Assembly: GCF_031143425.1 (NCBI RefSeq)
Contig: NC_090438.1
Coordinates: 753,141,823-753,205,822 of the forward strand
Source of the DNA: Pleurodeles waltl
Lineage: Eukaryota; Chordata; Amphibia; Caudata; Salamandridae
Direction of reading: 5' to 3'
Length of the DNA stretch: 64,000 bases
Below are positions 33,080 to 45,421 of this stretch, piece after piece. The number at the start of each line of letters is the position of its first letter. Position 1 is the first letter of the stretch. The notes under the pieces were generated by a model. It had not been told where the DNA came from and searched no databases. It saw only the letters and a list, made by a program, of their open reading frames with translations. Position numbers and translations under genes: made by a program.

Positions 33080-34215
33080 CCACCTGGCCATGGGACAGGG
33101 AACCAGAGGTCTGTCCAGTCCACCTCTGTCCCAGCTGCAGCCTCCAAACCCTTCTAGTCCGTCCTCTCACTCCCGTCCACTTGGTGGCAGGATTCGCCAT
33201 CACCTGCCCCACTGGGAACATATCACCACGGACAGGTGGGTTTTGCAGATCTATTGAAAGGGCTACTCCCTGCCTTTCGAATCTGCTTCACCTCCCATGC
33301 CACCATCCTTCGATCACCTTCCGGAGGATCATTTGGCTCTTCTCTGCCAGGAAGTCACAGCTCTCTTGGCTAAAGGAACTACAGAGAAGGTCCCTGTGCC
33401 AGAAGTAGGTTGTGGTTGTTATTCCCGCTACTTTCTGATACCAAAGAAGGACAAGGGCTTACGTCCTATCTTAGACCTTCGGGACCTAAACTACTTCCTC
33501 AAGAAGGAGAAATTCTAAATGCTCAGCCTGGCTCAGGTTCTGTCTGCCTTGGACCCAGGAGACTGGATGGTAGAGTTGGACTTGTAGGATGCTTGTTTCC
33601 ACATCCCCATCCTGCCTGCCCACAGACGTTACCTACGGTTCGTGGTAGGTCACGAGCACTTTCAGTTTACCGTGCTCCCCTCTCGCCTTACAGGTGCGCC
33701 TTGGGTGTTCACAAAAGTGATGGTGGTGGTTGCAGCTCATCTGCGCAGGTTAGGGGTTTCAGTCTTCCCCTACCTCGACGACTGGCTGTTGAAGGACTCA
33801 CCCCACAAAGTTGTCTCCCACCTTCAGACTACGGCAAACCTCCTGCACACGCTGGGGTTCACTATAAACTTGCAGAAGTCACACCTGACCCCCTCTCAGT
33901 CGCTCCCTTTCTTTGGAGCGGTTCTGGACACAGTGCAGTTTGGGGCTTATCCTCCCGATAAACGAGTCCAAGACATTCAGGCTAAGATTCCGATCTTTCG
34001 GCCTTGGTCTTGGATTTAGGTGAGACTGACTCTGAGGCTGATGGGCCTCATGGCCTCCTGTATCCTGCTAGTAACACATGCCAGATGGCATATGCGGGCT
34101 CTGCAGTGGGACCTGAAGTTCCAGTGGGCGCAGCATCAGGGGAATCTCTCCAACCTTGTACATTACCACATTATGCAAACACTAAATATGCTCATATGTT
34201 GTCTTAGTTGTGTCT
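33080..34215 (+). pseudogene. DIRS reverse transcriptase, nearly complete, frameshifted
   Basis: Blocks in order: PPSFDHLPEDHLALLCQEVT (about 33298-33360), YFLIPKKDKGLRPILDLRDL (about 33430-33490), then, after a frame change, FQFTVLPSRLTGAPWVFTKV (33660-33720), the catalytic block PYLDDWLLKD (about 33770-33800) and INLQKSHLTPSQSLPFFGAV (33866-33925). A last part, LRLMGLMASCILLVTHARW, follows near 34025-34085 after another frame change. The YLDD motif is intact. Stops at about 33517 and 34017 and the frame shifts break it. Confidence 0.7.
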
Positions 34216-34712
34216 AATCGCGTGCACTATCCACTTTCAGACCTGCTAACCCACTACCCCCAACATAGCTCTGAAAGCTATCTTCCGGGACCTCCTTCCT
34301 GACAAGCCATTGGCAATTGGCCTTCCAATAGTGTATCTAAGGGGACCAAATTCTCTGGTATTTCTTCAAGCGTCCTCTGGCCTTGTAGACTGCCCCCCGT
34401 GTGCTTTGCTTTCCAGGTCTTGTGTTCTTTAATAGGGAAATTCAACTCCAACTTTAAATACTAAACTTATGGGTTCTAACTTGGATTCTCCTCTTGTAGA
34501 AAGGTGCAAAGTGATAAGATATAGCCCTAGCATTATTATGAAATGTGCTGTGGCCAGCTACTCCCCCAGTCCTCCTCTTCCCACTACCCTGGTCCTCCTC
34601 TGTTCCCTGCTACAGGCATGGTGCTTAAACCTTCACTTACTGAATTGAGAATTTTTGTCAAGATGTGGGTAGTAGTTGTCATGTATGTCTTTCAACGTGG
34701 CAGATTGTTCAG

Positions 34713-35206
34713 TTAAATACCTTGACCAAGTTTACTTGTGTTGCCCTTTGTTTCAGGATTTGCCCAATGTAGTCTGCCCTCTGTTTTCCACCTTGCGTTA
34801 TGCAATTCCTTGCTTGTGGGTAGTTGGACTTCCCCCATCATTCCTAGCAGCTCTTGTCCCATTTCCACAGTGCATGTCATAAATGTTTTGATGCCTATTT
34901 GAAACCATAAAGTGAACAGGAAGGTCCACATGTATCTGATTTTCAGAAGCTCCATCCTGATGGGATTCAGTATTTAGTCTCCCAAACAGTCGTAGATCTA
35001 TTGGGAGAGTTCCATTTCATGGCTAAAAGATGTAATGTCTTCTTAATTTGTGACTACCATTTCTCCTGTAGTCTGTACTTCATTGTTTACGTCTGATAAG
35101 AATGCTATAATTTCTGCCTTTAGGCTTTGCAGCTAGGAGTTTAATGTTTCAGAGATTTTCTGATGTAGGTCCGATAAGCTAGCTTGGAGATTTTTCTTGG
35201 CCATGG
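34713..35206 (-). pseudogene. L1-like ORF1 N-terminal fragment
   Basis: On the minus strand an ATG at 35206 starts MAKKNLQASLSDLHQKISET and the same frame can be followed to 34713 through four stops. The composition (heptad-like Leu/Ile, many Glu/Lys) looks like the coiled-coil half of an L1/Tx1 ORF1 protein, but no RRM-type core is recognisable. Low to moderate confidence. Confidence 0.35.
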
Positions 35207-35501
35207 GGGAAGCGATGTCTTTTTTTCATTGCCATTGCAGCCTGTGCCCTCTGTCCCTTCTTTAAATGTGTTCTTCATCTAACTGTTGTGCATATTTCCT
35301 CATCACTCTTAAAGATTGGTTTATGGGGTGATAGATTTTGCCCTAGGCATTTAGCTCAATCTCGTTAACAAAATATGGTAGAATAGGAAGTGCTTTCTAT
35401 ATTAGTCTTTTTTTTTTTGCTATTAGAAACAGCTCTCATATATGTGCCCTTTCTCACGTTCCAAAATCCTTGAGGGCTCCTTTGATCACAATAATGCTAT
35501 T

Positions 35502-35830
35502 CACCTGTGACTACTTGCAATGCTCTGTATAGCACGTCCCGCCCCGTGGGGAGCAGCAACACTGGTCAATATTCGGGCTACATTACCCAGCAGGCTGAGA
35601 GGTGGCCCTCTCACATCGCTTACACCCGTGACTGCTTGTAAAACATTATAGAGTGCATCTTGGCATCCCGCTGCGTGAGGAGCGGCAACACTGTTCGTGG
35701 TACAGTCTACATTTCCCAGTGGGCTGAAAGGCAGCCCTCTGACATCTCCTACACCTGTGACTGCTTGTAAAGTGCTATATAGTCCGTCTGGGCGTCCCGT
35801 GGTGCCTGGGCACTGCCCGGACCAAGAGCG
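35502..35830 (+). repeat. Tandem repeat, 121-129 bp period, 2.7 copies, upstream of a LINE
   Basis: CACC(T/C)GTGACT(A/G)CTTG(T/C)AA recurs at 35502, 35623 and 35752, each followed by a CGTCC(C/T)G..GGAGC(A/G)GCAACACTG-type segment and then CA(T/C)(T/A)(A/T)CCCAG(C/T)(A/G)GGCTGA. It lies just ahead of the LINE ORF1/endonuclease region, so it may be a 5' regulatory repeat of that element. Confidence 0.7.
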
Positions 35831-35915
35831 GGCCCGTCAGAGCCCAGAGGAGGTTGGGCTTGGCCAACTCTTAGTCATGCTATCTGGGACATTTTAATCA
35901 TCTGTGTTTTATCAT

Positions 35916-36720
35916 GGGGAAGACAAATTCTTCAATTTTAATTTATATAACTGCTGCCATGGGAGCTTTAAACAAGGAGATGTCTACTGTGGAATTAAAA
36001 ATCAACTCCTACCAGCTTGATCTGACCGCTGTGCATGGTGTTTCTTGCAGGATTCCTCCAATACTTGTGTTATCGTGACTCCTGTTCCCAGACCTGGCCA
36101 GGATGTTTCACATTCCAGGGCTGCAAGTGGTTTAGCTGATATTGGTGTGGCTTCTTCCCCTGATTTGGTACCACATCCTCCTTTGAAGCGTATGAAGCCC
36201 CTGGGGCACAGTCCAAACTATCAGAAACATCATTGGAGGGACACCAAAACTTCAGCGGCACTGACTCTTGAACCAAAATCTAATTCCACAGGTGTAAAGA
36301 CGAAATTAAAGTCTGACAGCGTGACGCAGGAAGATGTTAAGATGCCACTCAATGCCGTACATGCCTTAGAAGTTGGTGGAAGTCTGCTCTTGCTTCATTG
36401 GTGAAAAGGGTGACAAACAGTTTGAAACAGTATCCATTAGTTGTTTAGACTTGTTGAAATCTAACGTTAATACGTTCTTCAATGTCACTTCTAATTTAAA
36501 TGGCAGCCCCCATTTGTCATTAGGAAATGCCATGCCTCTTCCACCTACTATTTCGACTCACTGCAGTGTAGCACAGATATCAACTAATGGTACGGGTCAT
36601 ATGTCTGCCTCAGGAGGCATGTCTTCTACCCTGTTACCTATTCCACGCAGTAATTCGGAGGTAGCCATACATAGATCCATTGATGTCCCAGGTTTTCTTG
36701 ACCTTACCCCCTGACCGTAC
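35916..36720 (+). pseudogene. Putative LINE ORF1 region, no known domain
   Basis: Begins near ATG GGG AAG ACA AAT at about 35916 and continues through two open stretches (36045-36404 and 36373-36714) that are out of frame with each other. The residues are Ser/Thr/Pro/Lys-rich, with KSNVNTFFNVTSNLNG late on. I recognise no domain; its place between a tandem-repeat 5' end and an endonuclease suggests ORF1. Confidence 0.3.
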
Positions 36721-37229
36721 TTCATGATATTAGCTAATGTACCCCTGTCACTTTTACATCTGTAAAGTCTTGGGAGTCTCTAAGAACAAAGCTTGGAATT
36801 GGGTGGGCACTAGAACAGGGCTAAGTGGGTAGCTTTTTGATAATATCAAAATGGGGACAAGAGTGGACTGGGTTGGCAGGAGCGTAAAAAGTTCCCAGGA
36901 GATTGTGTTTTAGGTCACCGTGCCTATTGGAGACACTTTTACAGTAAATGGGTGATCCTCTAGTCTCATCTCACCATTTCTTTGTATTACAACTTGGCTA
37001 TTTTTCACCACCCTGCGCCCTACATTACTCACTCTGGTGTTTCACTAAAACCATCTGTTGCTCAATTCCAGGATGCTTATCACCCTATAGTAGTCCAGAA
37101 TCGTTTCTCCCCATGAGAGAACCTTGAGGGGGTTGAGTGACTCACTTTAAATTTTGATCACGTATCCTTGGCGGGAGGTGCTGTGTGCTGTCCAGCTCTT
37201 TGGAAGGTTCGTATCCTATTGATCACTCA

Positions 37230-37585
37230 GATCTAGCATACCCTTCTGGAATGTCGCAGGTCCACGTGGTAAAGTCGTGAACCTAGATTGGATTACTTCT
37301 GTATCCAACTTTCATATTTTCAGGAGACTTAGGCAGTCAACCCTTTTCATGTAAATGGATATAGAACCTTCACCAACCTGCAGTGGCACCCAGTGCTGGT
37401 TGAGCAAAAGGTGGCCTGTGTATTTATATTTCCAATCACCTGTCGCATCCCAGTATTATTACCTGGTCCGCTACCATTTTCTATCAAATAATTGTGTTGG
37501 ATTTAGAACACAAAATTAACTTGGTCCTGATTAATTTTAATATTAATGCATCTAACCAGGGAAATCCTATTTCTTCTAGGCCAGA
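37230..37585 (+). pseudogene. LINE AP-like endonuclease fragment
   Basis: Reads IPFWNVAGPRGKVVNLDWIT, then, after a frame change, FHVNGYRTFTNLQWHPVL and later IIVLDLEHKINLVLINFNIN. This is the N-terminal third of an endonuclease domain (WNVAG start, the region around QETW, and the VYAPN-like strand). Stops interrupt it. The RT is absent because a Ty3/Gypsy fragment begins at about 37595. Confidence 0.5.
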
Positions 37586-37594
37586 TGGACCATG

Positions 37595-39170
37595 ATCTCA
37601 CTGTGATAAAAGGAAGATCACATTTGGCACTAACTGTGGGCTGGATCAAATATCATTGCATGCCATTTACAGTCAGCTGTGCCCCTGTAACATTTCATTA
37701 TTTTATTGATGAATTGTTGTGAGGATTTCTCAGTGTTTTGTATTATTTACTTGGATGATATTTTGATTTATTTGGACTGCATAGAGAAACAATACAATAT
37801 GTTTAGCTTATCTTACAGTGATTACAAGACCATAGTTCTCTTTTTGCCAAAATGAAAAAAAAAACTTCTGCACTTCTACAATAGAATTTGTGGGGTACAT
37901 AATCACACCAGAGTGTATTCAGATGGATGAAAAGAAGGTTTCAGCAATTGTTCAATGCCCCAGTCCTGCTGCAGTCAAGACAACTGAAAGCTTTTTGGCT
38001 TTGGCAATTTCTCTAAGAGGTTCAATATTCAGTTTTCTGAAAGCATAGGACGCACTACTAAGTTACTATGTAAAGGAGCATGCTTAGTGGAGATGGTTAC
38101 TTCCTGTCATTCTATGCGAAGTGTCTTGTGTCACAGAAATCTGAATACTGGGTAGATTCACCCGGTATCTTATGTCTCTTAAAAAGGGGGGGGGACAGCA
38201 GAGCTAGACTACAGTATCGCTGATAAAAAGCGTTTGACACTTAGGATGTCTTTTGAACAGTGGAAATGCCATTTGTTGGGAGCAAGAATTTGCAGATCCT
38301 ACGGTCAGATAGAGCACTGACTCCTTGATGGTTCAGAAGGACCTCGTTCATTTCTGGGTATGATATTTAATAAACTGTAGGATTATCTCAATGGAATGTA
38401 CTAGAAAATAAGAGATGTTTGTATGAGGACACGCCATGAAGCTTGTCCTATAAAATTTGGTATGATCACTCTATCACCGTGATTAATGTGGAATCATTAT
38501 TGACATAAGTACATAGAGAATCTCAGTCTATTGGTGAAGGCTTTTGGGTGAAGAAAAAATAAGGGAAGGCAGAGAGGAAAAGGATAGTTAGTTGAACCAA
38601 GGAAAAGCTGTATTTGCTGTCAGTTCAGTGAAGATAGTAGGTTGTGAACTGGCTTCAAGACTTCAAACGGCTGAATATCCCCGATTACTTTAGACTATCG
38701 GTTGTCAGATGGTTTTTCTGGGGGGGGTCACATATATTGACATACATTAAAAATTGTGTACAAACATGATCAACTGTGCGAAGATTATAAGTAACCCTAT
38801 TAACCTGTGGGGATATTGAGACCCTTGCGTATTTCACCTATAACTTGGCATGCAGGCTCCACTTATTTTATTGTGGAATCACCTGAAGGTAAAAGTTGTA
38901 CTGTAATTCTAGTATTTGTCAATCATTTGACTACAATTGCAATTTTATACCTTTTTCAGGGCTCCCTCCCTCCAAGAGTTACCATAGATGGTTGCACAAA
39001 AGATTGTATGAGTACATGGTATTTCACAGGTTTTGATCACACTGGTAGATGGTCTCAGTTTACTTAAAGATTTTGCTTTACCTTATGTAAGGAGTTACAT
39101 ATGGAAGTCCCTCTATCCACCTGTTATGACCTTCGGACAGACAGCCACACTGAACCGTTAAGGCAGTGTA
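37595..39170 (+). mobile_element. Ty3/Gypsy pol remnant (RT, RNase H, integrase)
   Basis: Domain order is Gypsy-like. RT block CMPFTVSCAPVTFHYFIDEL lies at about 37659-37716, and the catalytic YLDDILIY at 37748-37771 is intact in one frame. The connection region with FLALAISL-type residues lies at about 37990. An RNase H piece (ADKKRLTLRMSFEQWKCHLL) lies at about 38220-38280. Integrase (38807-39067) has GILRPLRISPITWH, IVESPEGKSCTVILVFVNHL and a degenerate D-SQFT block. The last integrase part (about 39105-39160) has MTFGQTATLNR. Numerous stops and shifts show an old dead copy. No LTR was identified on either side. Confidence 0.65.
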
Positions 39171-39988
39171 TTGAACAGAAATATGCTCAATGCCACAATA
39201 AAATGTTGCTGAGATTAGACAAACCTGTCTTCATTCTGTTTTAGATGTAACGTGGTCCAAATAAATGCTATTCATGAAAACTTTTCTATCACCAAAAATT
39301 GCTTTTTTATTGTTTTAATTTTGTTTTCAATTGCACCCAGGACTTTAAACAGAAATTAAATCATATACAAAAAAGATAGGAGTAGACAAAATAATAGCAG
39401 CTTGTCCGCAGTTTATGTTGTAATACATATCTGCCAGCGAGTTGGGAGTGACCCCTTGGAACAACAGCTTCTAAGACCCATACATTCCAATTATTCTTTA
39501 CAGGACAATTGACCAGATACATGCTTGCAGTGAGATTGATTCTAATAGAGCAACAATAGGTAGACTGATGTCTATGGGTGAAATGCATAATCAGCCACCA
39601 GTCAAGATGCAACTTCCTGGAAGTGATCCCACCAACGCCACTATATTTTGCCCTGCTCCTTGGCACACCCTGCAGTTCTAAAAACTGCTTCTTTCAAGTG
39701 ATGCTAGCGTTCCATACTACACACTTGGGTGCCCTATCTGACCTCTGGTGTCATGCAGCTGATCTTTAGTTGAGAAGAAAACCCACCCCTACCAGTGTGC
39801 AGGAACCCCAAGAACCTCACACTTCCTCCATGAACCCCAGGATTGATAGCTTCAGAGTGAGGTCTGCTAGCCACCCTACCACAGCAATCAGCGTGCACTT
39901 TGTGTACAGCTGAAGTCTGGCAGTCCCATACGACGTCTAAAGCTGCCAATCAAGACCTGTCATCTAGAACAGTTTATGGGGAGGTGCT

Positions 39989-40306
39989 TCAGCCTATTTT
40001 CCACGTCCTCTCTGGGAAATTTGTTCTGTGGAAGTAACTACATTGTACAAGATACAGACATGCTGATATGGCCAGCTTTCTGGGAGCCATCTTTGCTTCA
40101 CTCCATTTGTCATCTTCTTTGAGTCCTACATTTGGTACCCAATGGAAACAAAGTTCCCTATGGAGATCCTGGCTGTTTATCACTGGAGAGGTATATGCAT
40201 GCGTAATGTGTCTCTTCCCCAGTGGTTCGGGTGTCAGCTTAGCCTCTAGAGCGCCGAATTTAGGAGGTTCTGGGAGGTTCAACAGCTGTGACTGATGAGG
40301 CTCCAA
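39989..40306 (-). pseudogene. L1-like ORF2 C-terminal fragment
   Basis: One open minus-strand frame of 105 codons ending in KLAISACLYLVQCSYFHRTN and FPERTWKIG, which resembles the block near the C-terminus of L1/Tx1 ORF2 (a QLKYLHRTY-type motif). It fits the 3' side of the element running from 44280. Confidence 0.4.
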
Positions 40307-40769
40307 GGTATGCCTTAGTTGTAAATGTCTTTAAAAATGGGACTTATAGATGGTGACTTCCTCCTTCGAGCTTTCAAAGATCCAAGTATAGTCCTATGCC
40401 GTGAAGCCTGCCAGCTGTACAGAATGGGCAAGACACATAGCCTACCAAAGTGTTTTGTTAACCTGATCTTTCCACCCCAGCCCATCCATTCTATGCTCCT
40501 AGAGTTTAAAGTGACTTAGTAGCTAGGGCGAATGTATCGGGATTGCAGTAGCATAGACAAGGTTTAGTATACACTGGAGTCTTTAAACAGGTCAGGCTTT
40601 AGACTGTGAGGTCTTTCCTCCTTACTGCTGAAATGTTAGTCACTGATGGTAATTAGTTGGGGGATCCAGTAGCAGAGTTGCTTGTCAGACACCTCTTTCC
40701 CATCTCTGTTTACCTCATTGGCACATTAGTCAGATGACACCCTCTGTTGTTCGCCAGCTCATTGGAAGT

Positions 40770-41380
40770 TATAGATATAGGCATGGATCATCATGAAGAA
40801 ACCCATTGGAATCTCTTAGGGATAATTTTGAAGTACATAGAGCATTTGTGGGAGTGTGATCTCTGTAAATAATGCCATTCAGCCAAGCAGTAGGGAGGTT
40901 GAGCGTATCCCAGCCTAGTAGGTTCCTTCTCATCTTCTCTATCAGGGGAGCTACGTTATGTCCCCAGCATCCTTGGAAGTTCATTGAGATACGAATACAG
41001 AAGTACTTGAAATGCCCTGTTCGGACTTGTCATTTAACTGCCAGCCAGTAGGCAAGGCACTGCCTTGTACTAGTACGAGAATGTATTATTTTGCAGTTAC
41101 TGCAAGGCTGTATCCCTCATCATACAGATCAAAAATTTCCATACGTTGTTGACCATTTCACTTGGCACACAGGCATGTTATGTGCATAGATAGAGAAATG
41201 CTGTTTAATACCTTCACCTGATTAAAGCATTGAACTATCTCATCAACTTGGTCAGAGGTCCCATCGCTACTGTGAATAATAGGGTTCGAAGGACACATCT
41301 TTGTTGGATGCCCCTTTTGATAGGGCAGGATGCTGCTATACTGCCATTCATCCTAACATGTACCCAAAGCCATACATAAG
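40770..41380 (-). pseudogene. L1-like ORF2 reverse transcriptase fragment
   Basis: The block KRGIQQRCVLRTLLFTVAMG (about 41325-41265) corresponds to RQGCPLSPLLF of L1 RTs. It is followed by HFSIYAHNMPV (about 41195-41160, degenerate catalytic YADD region). Then, on 40984-40769, WGHNVAPLIEKMRRNLLGWD and TLNLPTAWLNGIIY match the thumb region. The catalytic aspartates are lost. Confidence 0.55.
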
Positions 41381-42739
41381 GGCGTGACATATGAGATGAA
41401 CAGAGGACCGAAATTCATTTTACATAGGACTTGAAAAACGAAATCCCAGTTGAGAGAGTCACATTCCTTTCCAAAGTTCACCAAGTTCAGTGTGTTTGGG
41501 ACCGTAGAATATGTGAGCGTAAGAGGGTCATTGATCAGAGCACCAGTGTGATTTTAATGATAGTGAGATTCTTGCACGGCAGAGGTTGACTGGGTGGTGG
41601 GTAGGACTGGGAGATGTCACTAAACAAAGCCGTGAGCTTGGGAGTTAGGGGTGGGGAGAACCTTTTAAAGAATTTAAGGGGGTAGACACTTGGAGCAGCG
41701 ATTTTCAGCAAGTGCTTCTTTCTTCAAAAACCTTTTGGACTTCAGGTGTTGGAAAATTTTGCAAAGAGTTTTCAGTAAGAATTTTCAAAGGCAGTTGCAA
41801 GCCATTGCCGCACGAGGTGTTATCACCTTCGCATTAGGTTCATGAATGAGATGACCAACCTTCGTTATTGATCAGTAAGGATGAGGAGGAAGAAACAAAT
41901 CTCAAATTGTCTCAAGCAGATGAAACAAGGGTCTCTCTACAACACTCTGACTTGCTATCATGCTCTCACACTATCGAGTTATAGGCATTTAACAGTCAAA
42001 CCCCTTGACCTTTCTTTTTCTACTTGAGGCCCAGCCACACATGTATCCCAGGTTGAAACCCTCCCTTTGATGAATGTGTTTCCCTGACAGCCTGCTCTTG
42101 ACATCAGTTTTGATTTGCTGTGACTTCTCCTTCGGGACACACGCTTTTTGATTCAGTCCAGTTTGAACTAGTGCACTTGTTCAATTACAGTTGTAAAGGC
42201 CTCACCCACAAACTCAATCAGAGATAGCAGACAGGTGAACTGATTTAATTAGCCCCTACATTTGTGGAGGTTGCTGTAGAGCCCCGACAACCAATGGGTC
42301 AAGTGACGACAGGACTGTACACTGTCCTTCTGTTATAATGGGTATTCCATTTTACAGTGTACTTCTGGGATAGCATTGTGAGGTTAGAGAGCTAAGGGGA
42401 TTGGTCTTCTTTGGTTTCTATTTTTCTCTGTTAAGTTTCAGCAGACATTGTATCACAGGGTAAACTCTTGTAACGTCACCAAATGGCCAGCATAAAATCT
42501 GTAAACTAGATAGATTATCAGGTCACATGGAATCTTAACGCCTCAGTGATGAACAGGGGCAGTCTGCGTTTCCCTGGCATGCTGCTTCTGGAAGAAACAC
42601 ATCCAGAACACTCAAACTCTGGTTCCCTGGGATGAAATGGTGTGATCTGGGTGTTTCTGTCTTGCTTTACCAAACTTTCCAGAAGGGGTGACATGGGTAC
42701 TACGTAGCTCATTCCCACTTGTGATGACAGAGATACAGA

Positions 42740-42980
42740 TAGATAAACTGTGACATTATGTCCTTGTGATCAGATCGCTAGAGGGTTGCACTTGACCCTC
42801 AGGCAGCTGGAGTCAGCTAAGTCACAACTTAAGCAACCTGAATCACCCAGACGTGTCTGTACGGCCTTGCATAGTAGAGTATATGAAGTGGATGATAAGG
42901 CACGTAAACTGTTGTACTGGGTAAATAATGAAGGAGCCTCTAGAATTGTTGCAGCTTTTTACCACATAGCAAAATGATGA
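42740..42980 (+). pseudogene. Possible L1-like ORF2 linker fragment, opposite strand
   Basis: A plus-strand ORF contains LHSRVYEVDDKARKLLYWVN followed by NEGASRIVAAFYH, resembling the endonuclease-RT linker of L1/Tx1 ORF2 (GDKAGKLLA...). It lies inside the minus-strand L1-like copy, so it would be a separate insertion or an inversion. Only one short block supports it. Confidence 0.35.
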
Positions 42981-43210
42981 ATGACTGCCTTGGTAAGGCA
43001 TATTAATCATTTTGTTCATCTAGCCTTGTCCCTCAGTGTGAAGACGACAGCTCCTCCTCATCTCACAAATGCCTTTGGTGTTTATTATCATATATTTAAT
43101 GTGGCATGTTCCCACACCTGTGGTTGAGGCTGCCACACCTTTACTCCAGGATCTTTCCCTTTCGGCTCTCTGTGAGTGAGGCTGAAGGGTACTTGACCTT
43201 CTCTTCTTGC

Positions 43211-44268
43211 TTAAAGTTTTAGAGATGATAAGCAGAGAGTGCAATTGAGGTCCAACCACTGAAGGAGCAACTTTTGTCTGAGTAATGTTCTTGCAGTCCT
43301 GGAGGGGCTGCAGAGATCCTTTCTCTCCTCAACCTCAGGAATATCAAAGAATTGGACCGTTCCTTCGAAGAGCCTCTTTAATTTGGTTGGATACAAAAGC
43401 ATATATTCATTGGTCTAGGTTTCTGTTTATCTTCTGTAAAAGACTTCCATTGATGTTGGACCTTATTTGTATGATCAGAAAAGATCATAACTGTGAAAGT
43501 CACAAAAATGTTCCTCTGTGCATCAGACAGCCCATATTATCATATTCTAATCTGTGTAAACGGGGAGTCATGCAAAAAGTGGCCTTAGGGGATCTCCAGA
43601 GGGAGGCTTTGGAGTTAGAGCCCGATGCTGTCTCTAGGTATCAAAGCAAGTAGTCAAGTATTTTTGTTAGGACCCTGAATTTGAGCCCAGAGTGCAGGAA
43701 TTGTTCAGGGTAATGGCCCACCATTACCTCCGGCGAACTACAACATGTGTTTATTGTATTGTGTCTTGACTTGCCTTCCACATCCTCTGAACTTTCATGA
43801 AGGTGCCTGGTCATCTTCAGGAGGTGGACCACGGTGCCCTGGTGAGAATTAATTCTGTCCTCTGCTTCTATTATCCTTCCTTCATTCTCTGTTGCTGGCT
43901 TCACCCCCTTTCTTAATTCTTGCCGGAGGAAGGACACATTAAGGTCCATATCCCTGATGTCCCCTTCCAGTAATTGACTGGTATCCTGGATTACCTGTAC
44001 AGTTGCTGCTATCCTCCTCCACTGTTGCAGCCTCAGACTGAACTATTTTCCTCTGTCCGTGGCTGGCCATAGATTTAGTAAACGTATCAATCTTGCCCTT
44101 TATGGAATGCGAGTTACCTTTGTCCTTTGCCGTGGTGCATCTTCCCAGGAACCTGACCACGAGCTGGTTGATGACAGAATTTACAGCAACTATCCTCTCC
44201 CGTTGTAACTGATTTTGGAAAGGTCTGGTATGCTGCTTTAATTCAAGTTCACTACACCACCTCCTCAA
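43211..44268 (-). pseudogene. L1-like ORF1, decayed
   Basis: Minus-strand pieces in order: 44268-43939 (RRWCSELELKQHTRPFQNQL...), 43949-43641 with the coiled-coil to RRM transition (EAEDRINSHQGTVVHLLKMT, then SSEDVEGKSRHNTINTC, equivalent to the EDRSRRNN motif of L1 ORF1), and 43402-43211 with the C-terminal LLYPTKLKRLFEGTVQFFDI block typical of the ORF1 end. In intact elements this protein is a trimeric RNA chaperone. Several stops and shifts are present. Confidence 0.55.
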
Positions 44269-44427
44269 GAGGTTGGTCTTGGTCCCTTCAGAGTGCCTTC
44301 ACAATCAGCCAGGAATCATGCAGCTCCAGCATGTCCCAATGAACCAGCTCCTCAAGTGGCTGTGACCAAGGGTATGGCAGAGCAGCAGGAACCGACAGCT
44401 TCCAGCTCATGTGGATGATTCACACCA

Positions 44428-45421
44428 CGTCTACTTTGGGTTACCCAGTGTTAGACCTGACAGCCTTAGGGTGGTCATGCCCCAACTTTTTGACTGCCTC
44501 ACTCCACTTTTCTGACACTGTTTTTGCAGGTTATTGGACTCTGCGCACTTTACCACTGCTAGCCAGTGCTAAAGTGCATAAGCTCTCTCCCTTAGAGCAG
44601 GGTGTTATGTAGGTGAATGGCAGGAGATATACAGGTGTGTTTTATATGTCCTGATAGTGGAAAACTCCTAAATTCGTGTTCCACTACTGTGAGGCCTGCT
44701 CCTGTCATAGGCTAGAATTTTGTCTGCCCTCATATACTGTTTGAGTGGTAGATTCTGATGAGAAAGGGTTAAGCAGGTCATGTTTAGTATGGCCAGAAGG
44801 GTAATGGAAAATCCTGCTTATTGGTGAGGTTGGATTTTATATTACTATTTTAGAAATGCCACTTTTAGAAAGTGAGCATTTCTCTGCACTTAAAATCCAT
44901 CAATGCCTTACAGCCTGTCACCAATCAACGTCTGGTCTGGGCCGGTTGGCGGCTTCCTTGTGCATTTCATCCAGGCAACCACAGACAAGATACACAGTCA
45001 CACCTGCACTCACCTGCATACTGAATAGGTCTTCCTGGGCTGGAAGGGTGGGGGGCCTGACACTTACATTTCAACGGCTAGTGGTCTGCCCTCACACAAT
45101 GGACTGCCAACCCCCTACTGGGACCCTGGCAGACAGACCTGTACTGAAAGGGGACATTGTGCACTTTAGAACCATTCTTTGAAGTCTCCCCCATTTCAAA
45201 GGCATTTTGGGGTATATAAACTGGGGGTCTGACCCCACCAAATCAGATACTTCTGGATCTGAACCTGCAACTTGCCAAGAGGAACTGCCTGGCTGCCCAA
45301 AGAATTCACCTGGACTGCTTTGCTGTGAAGGACTGCTGCCTTGCTGTTGCTCGGCTGCCTTGCCGGCCTCTGACTTTACTGACAGGTGCTCTCCAAGGGC
45401 TTGGATTGAACTTGCCTCCTG
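44428..45421 (+). repeat. Large interspersed repeat, left half (split by LINE)
   Basis: Starts near CGTCTACTTTGGGTTACCC and ends GAACTTGCCTCCTGTTT at 45421-45424. Its continuation, CTGAAGTCTCAGGGACAAAA, appears at 56207 immediately after the LINE tail. No ORF of note. I recognise it as a very common newt-type repeat from general acquaintance only. Confidence 0.6.

Larger units (their letters stand above)
30940..34260 (+). mobile_element. DIRS-type element, left end to RT
   Basis: The left terminal repeat at about 30940-31005 (CTGATAGAGACTTCTAGTTG) matches 18331-18395. A leader, the ORF1 (Gag-like) region 31213-33080 and the RT region 33080-34215 follow in DIRS order. No convincing RNase H, recombinase or right terminal repeat is seen, so the copy is truncated or decayed on the right. 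34260-34700 shows nothing I can assign. Confidence 0.7.
39350..44280 (-). mobile_element. Old L1/Tx1-like LINE on the minus strand
   Basis: Reading leftwards from 44280, an ORF1-like coiled-coil protein (44268-43211) comes first, then an unrecognisable endonuclease region, RT blocks (about 41350-40770) and an ORF2 C-terminal piece (about 40306-39989). The order and orientation agree, so one element of about 5 kb is likely. It is decayed and may be interrupted by a plus-strand LINE piece near 42740-42980. Confidence 0.55.
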
